10,560 bases of DNA. It comes from an uncultured Candidatus Saccharibacteria bacterium (GTDB taxonomy: Bacteria > Patescibacteriota > Saccharimonadia > Saccharimonadales > UBA4665). A model generated the notes under the pieces. That model was not told the DNA's origin and searched no databases. It saw nothing but the letters and a program-made list of their open reading frames with translations. Each line of letters begins with the position of its first letter. The first letter of the stretch is position 1. Position numbers and translations under genes: made by a program. This document shows, in pieces, positions 6,557 through 10,560 of the stretch. Where the stretch lies: positions 1 through 10,560 of the forward strand of contig CALKHY010000185.1 of assembly GCA_937988795.1 (NCBI GenBank). The letters are read 5' to 3'.

Positions 6557-7090
6557 ATGGGTGCCAAAACTATAAAAACACTCCAAATTGTAATTGTAAG
6601 CAGCCTAGCGTTGTACGCAACGTTGGTGTTTGTGGGCAACTTGATGGACTACAACTCAAACTACGAGTTCGTCAAGCACGTGCTGGCAATGGACACAACG
6701 TTTGAGGGCAACAAGTTGATGTGGCGCGCGATAACCAACGAAACGCTCATTACTTTAGCTTACTGGTTCATTATTGCTGTTGAAGGCGTGATCGCGGCGC
6801 TTGCCTGGGTGAGTGCCGGTAAGATGTGCCGCCGCTTTAAAGCTCCGGCTGAGGCATTTAACAAAGCCAAGACAGCCGGTGTATACGCCTTTATATTGGC
6901 GTTTCTACTCTGGTTTGTTGGTTTCATTTGCTTCGGTTCTGAGTGGTTTGCCATGTGGCAGTCGTCTATCTGGAATGGCAAGCAGACCGCAATGGATCTG
7001 ACCGAAGCCTTTGGTATCTTCTTGATCATCTTTGTTTTGCCGGTGCAGCTGCTCGCAGATGGCGCGCGAAAGGGCGACGCCCGCAGTTAA
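6557..7090 (+). CDS. DUF2165 family membrane protein
   Basis: This 177-aa protein has the strong DUF2165 pattern: N-L-M-D-Y-N-S-N-Y-E-F-V-K-H-V-L-A-M-D-T-T (28-48), then W-R-A-I (56-59), and G-S-E-W-F-A-M-W-Q-S-S-I-W-N-G (127-141). Four membrane helices are predicted at about 9-28, 62-85, 107-127 and 150-168, with both conserved stretches in the loops after helices 1 and 3, on the same side of the membrane. The family is widespread in bacteria but has no established function, so none is assigned. The start at ATG 6557 is supported by a GGGGA 6 nt upstream and by the promoter at 6479-6506. It is monocistronic: a terminator-like hairpin follows 31 nt after the stop. Confidence 0.9.
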   Translation: MGAKTIKTLQIVIVSSLALYATLVFVGNLMDYNSNYEFVKHVLAMDTTFEGNKLMWRAITNETLITLAYWFIIAVEGVIAALAWVSAGKMCRRFKAPAEAFNKAKTAGVYAFILAFLLWFVGFICFGSEWFAMWQSSIWNGKQTAMDLTEAFGIFLIIFVLPVQLLADGARKGDARS

Positions 7091-7121
7091 GCTTTTGGCC
7101 TGCGCACCGGCACGAAATCAA

Positions 7122-7143
7122 CGGCTCCAAAAGGGGCCGCTTT
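7122..7143 (+). terminator. terminator-like hairpin after DUF2165
   Basis: CGGCTCC (7122-7128) pairs with GGGGCCG (7133-7139) through seven pairs, one of them a T-G wobble, with an AAAA loop. Only three T follow (7141-7143), so termination may be partial. Confidence 0.5.
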
Positions 7144-7199
7144 GCATTAATCCAACGCCGGCTTTCTGTCCTGCATGCACTTTTCAGCTCTCGGCACCC

Positions 7200-7284
7200 G
7201 TCATGCCGAACTCGTTTCGGCATCTTCCTCCTGACCGCATGACAAAGATGTCGAAATAATACTGAAACAAGCGCAGCACATGGC
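7200..7284. repeat. degenerate palindromic intergenic repeat (MITE/REP-like)
   Basis: ATGCCGAA (7203-7210) and TTCGGCAT (7216-7223) form a perfect 8-bp stem with a 5-nt loop. GTCATGC (7200-7206) is also the reverse complement of GCATGAC (7237-7243). A diverged right part (7259-7284, with CTGAAACAAG) resembles the reverse complement of the left arm at about half its positions. The whole recalls the GTCATGCyGAACTyGTTTCrGCATC-type palindromes scattered in many bacterial genomes; that resemblance is from memory. Confidence 0.5.
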
Positions 7285-7343
7285 TCGGCATGGCATGGGA
7301 GGTGTAGGTGGATCGGGCCATCCTTTTATAAAACGTAACCAGT

Positions 7344-7372
7344 TTGACTAATAAACAATAATATGCTAGTGT
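7344..7372 (+). promoter_or_regulatory. extended -10 promoter of the 7380 gene (shared motif, copy B), leaderless
   Basis: TTGACT (7344-7349), a 17-bp spacer ending in TGC, and TAGTGT (7367-7372) match copy A at 3515-3543. The predicted start falls at 7379-7380, on the ATG itself, so the mRNA should be leaderless. An exact 7-bp inverted repeat ATAAACA/TGTTTAT (7351-7357/7370-7376) overlaps the promoter and could be an operator. Confidence 0.65.
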
Positions 7373-7379
7373 TTATATT

Positions 7380-8798
7380 ATGAGCGAAGGCCATCCTAGC
7401 GACAGTATCGGTGCGCGACGAATTGCTCTTGCTGATAGTCTCGTAGATCCGCATGGCGCCCCTAAAGACGTTGTTGCTGCAGAGGATATCCGTGTTACAC
7501 AGCTGATGGCCGAATCGTACGCTCCTTATGAGGGATGGTCGAAAATGCGCGAATACGGCCATAGGATGCTTGCTGCAGTTGGCATAGTGGAGCCGAAAAA
7601 GCCGCAAGTTATCGAGCGGCCGTGGCTGGCTAGGTCGCAGGCGAGCCGCAAGGAGCACATCAAGTCCTTGCTTGACGAATCCAGGGAGCGGCTTAGGGCA
7701 GGTACGGTATTCGGTGTTGATGATATTGAGGTGGATGCATATCTTGGTCTCCGCGCAGAAGAGAACCAATCAATCCTACCGCCAATATTCCGCCGTTGGC
7801 ACGCGAAGGCGGAGGAGGCCAGCGGCCGCCAACTTTCGTTTTTGGAATGGATGACAGATCATGCCACCGATGAACAATTACTCAATGTCTGGCAGTGGCA
7901 CGACAGTTATCTGCAAAGACTCGATAGCGAACCTCGTTTCCAGGAGATGGTCGCCAAAGTTAAGCGGGATTACGTGCGTGGCGTTAAGCGGGCCGTAAAG
8001 GACGGCCGCCTCGACCCGGCAGTACTTGAGTCGCTGAATGCTTTGGGCGGCCTGGATGGAGTTACTATTACGCACGCCAGTCCTTTTACTGCCTACACGG
8101 CAACCACAAGGGCCCGCGTCGACAGGGAAAATAGGCGAGTAACCGTTAGCGGGGCGGTGGACGAAAAGCATCTGTTCCATGAATTGACCCATGTGTTGCA
8201 GGGTGGCTTCCTGTCGCTGTTGAACGAGGGATATACCGAGCTGGTTACTGCTGAGATTTACAATCATGCGCAACGCAAAAAAGCAAAATACGACCTTGAA
8301 CACTCGGTCTATAAAGATCAGATTGCGTTGTGTCGCATCCTTGAGCGTCTGACCCACGGAGTGTTGGACATCCGTGAAATGTCTCGTATTGGCACAGGCG
8401 ATAACCCTGCCGTTAACTCTGTGCGCGCGACATTGGCTGTGGATGAACGTTTGGGCATGCCCCTTTTCTTGTATGCGGTAAAAGACGCCAACGAAGTGCA
8501 AGCCGCTGCTGCAGCTAAGTATACAGGTATAGTTGCCTTGTACGGGGCAAGCCGCCTGTTGAGAAACTGCATGGAGGTGATTGAGGATGCATATGTTGAC
8601 GAACGAGGCCGGCGGCTTCAACACAATGCCAAGTCGCTGTTGAATACATTATTGTCGGACAGGATACTGAACAAACACGACCCGATTGCAATAGAGGCCG
8701 CTATACGCAGTTTGGTGCTCGCAGATAAGGATCCGGACGGGCTCAAGATAGGCTGGGGTCGTACGGCCGGCGCAGAAGCCGGCGTAAGTGTCGGCTAG
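7380..8798 (+). CDS. putative zinc metallopeptidase-like protein (HExxH ... NEG ... E), otherwise unrecognised
   Basis: This 472-aa protein has no signal peptide or membrane helix. The only motif is L-F-H-E-L-T-H-V-L-Q (265-274), with H267, E268 and H271 as zinc ligands and base. It is followed by L-L-N-E-G-Y-T-E-L (281-289), where E283 or E287 could be the third ligand. This is the gluzincin-type HExxH...NEGxxE layout, but with a shorter gap (11 residues between H271 and E283) than the M1 family. The strands before it (T-I-T-H-A, A-R-V-D-R-E-N-R-R-V-T-V-S-G, 228-258) fit the edge strand that precedes such an active-site helix. The N-terminal 220 and C-terminal 180 residues are mostly helical and match nothing I know. 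It shares its promoter type with the 299-aa orphan and converges with the 8803 gene (4-nt gap). Peptidase activity is an inference. Confidence 0.7.
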   Translation: MSEGHPSDSIGARRIALADSLVDPHGAPKDVVAAEDIRVTQLMAESYAPYEGWSKMREYGHRMLAAVGIVEPKKPQVIERPWLARSQASRKEHIKSLLDESRERLRAGTVFGVDDIEVDAYLGLRAEENQSILPPIFRRWHAKAEEASGRQLSFLEWMTDHATDEQLLNVWQWHDSYLQRLDSEPRFQEMVAKVKRDYVRGVKRAVKDGRLDPAVLESLNALGGLDGVTITHASPFTAYTATTRARVDRENRRVTVSGAVDEKHLFHELTHVLQGGFLSLLNEGYTELVTAEIYNHAQRKKAKYDLEHSVYKDQIALCRILERLTHGVLDIREMSRIGTGDNPAVNSVRATLAVDERLGMPLFLYAVKDANEVQAAAAAKYTGIVALYGASRLLRNCMEVIEDAYVDERGRRLQHNAKSLLNTLLSDRILNKHDPIAIEAAIRSLVLADKDPDGLKIGWGRTAGAEAGVSVG

Positions 8799-8802
8799 CA
8801 GG

Positions 8803-9351
8803 CTAAGCTATGTCTTCGTTTACAATTTTGTAATTTATGTGGACGACGACAGTCAGGGCGGCCATTGCAAGATGTTCTGGGCGTATGCTGACCGTGCGAA
8901 CGGGCACTTCTTCCTCGGTTTCATAGAAGAAGCCGGGCTCGAAGCTACCGACTATGGTTCTGTCGTACACATCCAGATAACTGCCTGTATCTGGATCGCC
9001 GTCAATGGCTTCCTCTACGCCGGCATCGAAAATCGGGTTGTCGGGATTTGTGCTCAATAGTGCATCTACCGTTCCTAATGAGTATTCCGGGTTTGGCGGA
9101 CCGTCTATTTGACGCTCCAAGGCTTTCTCTACGCCCCATCTGCGCGCCTCAGCCTCGCTTAGGATGGCGCCATATGGATCTTTGTCCGCCTGCCTCTCTG
9201 CGACCAAATCGTCAGGGGAGGTGCCATAATCGTCTGCCGAAGCATAGCTTTCGCTTGCAAGAATTTCGTCGTGCGCGCGTCTGAGATCTTCGGCCGTGCT
9301 ACCGCAGCGCCCCCGAAAGTACACAGTATTCGGATCGATACCGGCCCGCAC
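8803..9351 (-). CDS. acidic hypothetical protein, possibly ADP-ribosyltransferase-like; 5' end uncertain
   Basis: From GTG 9351 the frame gives 182 aa; this is the only start codon before the upstream stop (TGA 9381-9379). The protein is acidic, with weak resemblance to the R-S-E class of ADP-ribosyltransferases: V-Y-F-R-G (10-14, R13), L-L-S-T-N-P-D (98-104) and F-Y-E-T-E-E-E-V-P-V-R-T-V-S-I-R-P-E-H-L (142-161), where E144/E146 or E146/E148 could be the ExE. It may instead be an unrelated orphan. Protein-like sequence continues upstream in another frame (9440-9363: ...L-P-D-Y-L-V-P-E-V-A-T-N) and would join at N-P-D-A-V-R-A-G-I-D if one base were added near 9363. A frameshifted or 5'-truncated gene is therefore possible. 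No Shine-Dalgarno or promoter is evident at GTG 9351. Confidence 0.55.
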   Translation of the reverse strand: MRAGIDPNTVYFRGRCGSTAEDLRRAHDEILASESYASADDYGTSPDDLVAERQADKDPYGAILSEAEARRWGVEKALERQIDGPPNPEYSLGTVDALLSTNPDNPIFDAGVEEAIDGDPDTGSYLDVYDRTIVGSFEPGFFYETEEEVPVRTVSIRPEHLAMAALTVVVHINYKIVNEDIA

Positions 9352-9442
9352 AGCGTCCGGATTACGTTGGTCGCCACCTCAGGCACCAAGTAATCTGGTA
9401 ATCTGCCATTTTCAACTTCTCTGTAATCGACATGAAACCGCG

Positions 9443-10414
9443 GTGGTTATTATCGCGCTGGCCATTGCCGTGATGGTGTGGTTTCGGGTGAGCCCGTGGC
9501 CGAACTCGATGCTGATCCGATACGCCTTTAACAAGGACGGAACAAAGACCGCCAAGGCATTGGAGAAGTACGTGCCTTCGGGCATTGTGGAAGTGTCGAG
9601 CCAGCAGTACCGCGCAGGGGACAAGGATGCGTATTTAGACGTGTTCTATCCTCTTGGAACGGTCGAGCCGCGGCCGACAGTGGTGTGGGTGCATGGCGGT
9701 GCGTGGGTTTCCGGCAACAAGGACCAGATCGACAATTATCTGAAGATTTTGGCCTCGCACGGCTACACGACGGTCGGCGTTAATTACTCCATCGCTCCGG
9801 AGCACAAGTACCCGACGCCGCTACACCAGGTGAATGACGCGCTTGCGTATCTGCAGCAAAACGCCAAGCGGCTGAATATCGATGATACGCGCATCGTGAT
9901 GGCGGGCGATTCGGCTGGCTCGCAGATAGTTGCGCAAATCGCTAACATTATTACCAGCCCGGACTATGCCCGTGAGATAGGTATCAGCCCTAAGTTGGAG
10001 GCAAGCAAGTTGGTCGGCCTGCTGCTTAACTGTGGTGCGTACGACCTAAGCTTGCCGGATTACAACGGTCCGTTTGGAGGTTTCTTAAAGACGGTGCTTT
10101 GGGCGTACTCCGGCAAAAAGGATTTCTTAAACGATCCGGTCTTAGAGCATGCGTCAGTCGTCAATTACGTGACGCCTAACTTCCCGCCGTCGTTTATTAC
10201 CGCGGGGAACGACGACCCGCTGGAGGAGCAATCGACCGAACTTGCCAAGAAGATCCAGTCGCTTGGCGTGCCGGTTGTGACGCGTTTTTACCCCGAAAAC
10301 CATGAGCCAAAACTGGGGCACGAGTACCAGTTCAACCTCGACCTGGAAGACAGCAAGCAGGCGCTGGACCAGATGGTGCAGTTCCTGAACGAACGCACCG
10401 CCAAACAGGATTAG
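9443..10414 (+). CDS. alpha/beta hydrolase, HSL/carboxylesterase-like, N-terminally anchored
   Basis: This serine hydrolase is 323 aa from GTG 9443. Residues 1-13 plus the following W-F-R-V form a hydrophobic anchor. The hydrolase core shows the oxyanion motif H-G-G-A-W (84-88), V-N-Y-S-I-A-P-E-H-K-Y-P (113-124), nucleophile elbow G-D-S-A-G (155-159, S157), acid G-N-D-D-P-L (D258) and H293 in G-H-E-Y-Q-F. This is the layout of family IV (hormone-sensitive-lipase-like) esterases; the substrate is unknown and the active site probably faces outside. The start is uncertain: GTG 9443 has no basic residue before the anchor and no Shine-Dalgarno; ATG 9473 loses most of the anchor; ATG 9432 (M-K-P-R-W-L-L) would be a natural start but is out of frame by one base (see findings). 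The 3' end converges on the M20-like gene with a 10-nt gap. Confidence 0.88.
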   Translation: MVIIALAIAVMVWFRVSPWPNSMLIRYAFNKDGTKTAKALEKYVPSGIVEVSSQQYRAGDKDAYLDVFYPLGTVEPRPTVVWVHGGAWVSGNKDQIDNYLKILASHGYTTVGVNYSIAPEHKYPTPLHQVNDALAYLQQNAKRLNIDDTRIVMAGDSAGSQIVAQIANIITSPDYAREIGISPKLEASKLVGLLLNCGAYDLSLPDYNGPFGGFLKTVLWAYSGKKDFLNDPVLEHASVVNYVTPNFPPSFITAGNDDPLEEQSTELAKKIQSLGVPVVTRFYPENHEPKLGHEYQFNLDLEDSKQALDQMVQFLNERTAKQD

Positions 10415-10424
10415 AAAATAGCTG

Positions 10425-10560
10425 CTAGCGGACAAAGGACTTGACCAGTTCAAAGAGCTGGGTGAATTCGGTAATGTCGACGTATTCTTCGGGGCTGTGG
10501 GGGTTGTAGTAGCCGGCACCAAGGATGATGGCGTCGATGCCGAGATCGCCCGGTCGCACC
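10425..10560 (-). CDS. M20-family metallohydrolase, C-terminal part (5' end outside window)
   Basis: The minus-strand frame enters from the right edge and ends at TAG 10427-10425. The 45 visible residues include D-A-I-I-L-G-A-G-Y-Y-N-P-H-S-P-E-E-Y-V-D-I (8-28) and end in an L-F-E-L-V-K-S-F-V helix. In M20 peptidases and deacylases (DapE/ArgE/PepD-like) the C-terminal segment has G-x-G...AH-x-P-x-E-x-V, where the histidine is a metal ligand; here it is the H of N-P-H-S-P-E-E-Y. Whether it is a dipeptidase, a desuccinylase or another member cannot be told from this part. Confidence 0.7.
   Translation of the reverse strand, partial: VRPGDLGIDAIILGAGYYNPHSPEEYVDITEFTQLFELVKSFVR

Larger units (their letters stand above)
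7091..7379. other. intergenic region, no gene found
   Basis: About 290 bp without a credible coding frame; the open frames crossing it do not resemble proteins. It contains a terminator-like hairpin (7122-7143), a degenerate palindromic repeat (7200-7284) and the promoter of the metallopeptidase-like gene (7344-7372). Confidence 0.7.

Noticed and set aside
8766..8783. GCCGGC-N6-GCCGGC hairpin near the end of the 472-aa gene as a terminator
   Set aside because: It lies inside the coding region, each arm is self-palindromic, and no T run follows; probably chance in GC-rich codons.
8788..9060. 90-aa plus-strand frame at the 3' end of the 472-aa gene
   Set aside because: It is antisense to the more protein-like 8803-9351 frame and lacks a ribosome-binding site.
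9296..9442. Hydrolase frame extended upstream to 9296
   Set aside because: The 49 extra residues (P/R/Q-rich) are antisense to the 8803-9351 gene and precede the natural membrane anchor; no start signal supports them.

Overview
The window looks like a compact chromosomal segment from a small-genome bacterium of the Patescibacteria (CPR) type, most likely a Saccharibacteria relative. That placement is an inference from gene content, tight packing and several apparently leaderless genes; there is no rRNA or other marker to prove it. The standard code fits: TGA is used as a stop (it ends the ABC ATPase), which argues against the TGA-recoding Gracilibacteria/Absconditabacteria.

Layout. 2-229 (+) is the 3' end of a phosphoribosyltransferase gene. 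233-886 (-) is a Crp/Fnr-type regulator. It is divergent, across about 200 bp of regulatory DNA (a CRP-like site, promoters and a perfect 8-bp inverted repeat), from a small PH-domain-like protein (1085-1630, +). A two-gene ABC exporter follows (ATPase 1683-2588 and permease 2585-3502, overlapping ATGA). Next is an unrecognised 299-aa protein (3584-4483, +), convergent with the conserved GTPase/ATPase ychF (4506-5603, -). A REP-associated (Y1/HUH) transposase gene at 5751-6389 is bracketed by 14-bp perfect inverted repeats and forms a roughly 750-bp mobile or ex-mobile unit. A bidirectional terminator and a promoter lead into a DUF2165 membrane protein (6557-7090). About 290 bp of non-coding DNA follows, holding a terminator-like hairpin and a degenerate palindromic repeat.

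The right third is more accessory in character. A 472-aa protein carrying an HExxH...NEG...E zinc-peptidase signature (7380-8798, +) is convergent with an acidic protein (8803-9351, -) that weakly resembles an ADP-ribosyltransferase (FRG / ST / ExE) and whose 5' end looks frame-broken. Then come an HSL/carboxylesterase-type alpha/beta hydrolase with an N-terminal membrane anchor (9443-10414, +) and the 3' end of an M20-type metallohydrolase (10425-10560, -).

Two window-wide patterns stand out. First, five genes have a -10-like hexamer 6-8 nt before the ATG and no Shine-Dalgarno sequence, as expected for leaderless mRNAs. Second, the two orphan genes at 3584 and 7380, almost 4 kb apart, share a nearly identical 32-bp promoter (25/32 identical, ungapped), which suggests they belong to one regulon. 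I did not find CRISPR arrays, tRNAs or rRNAs.
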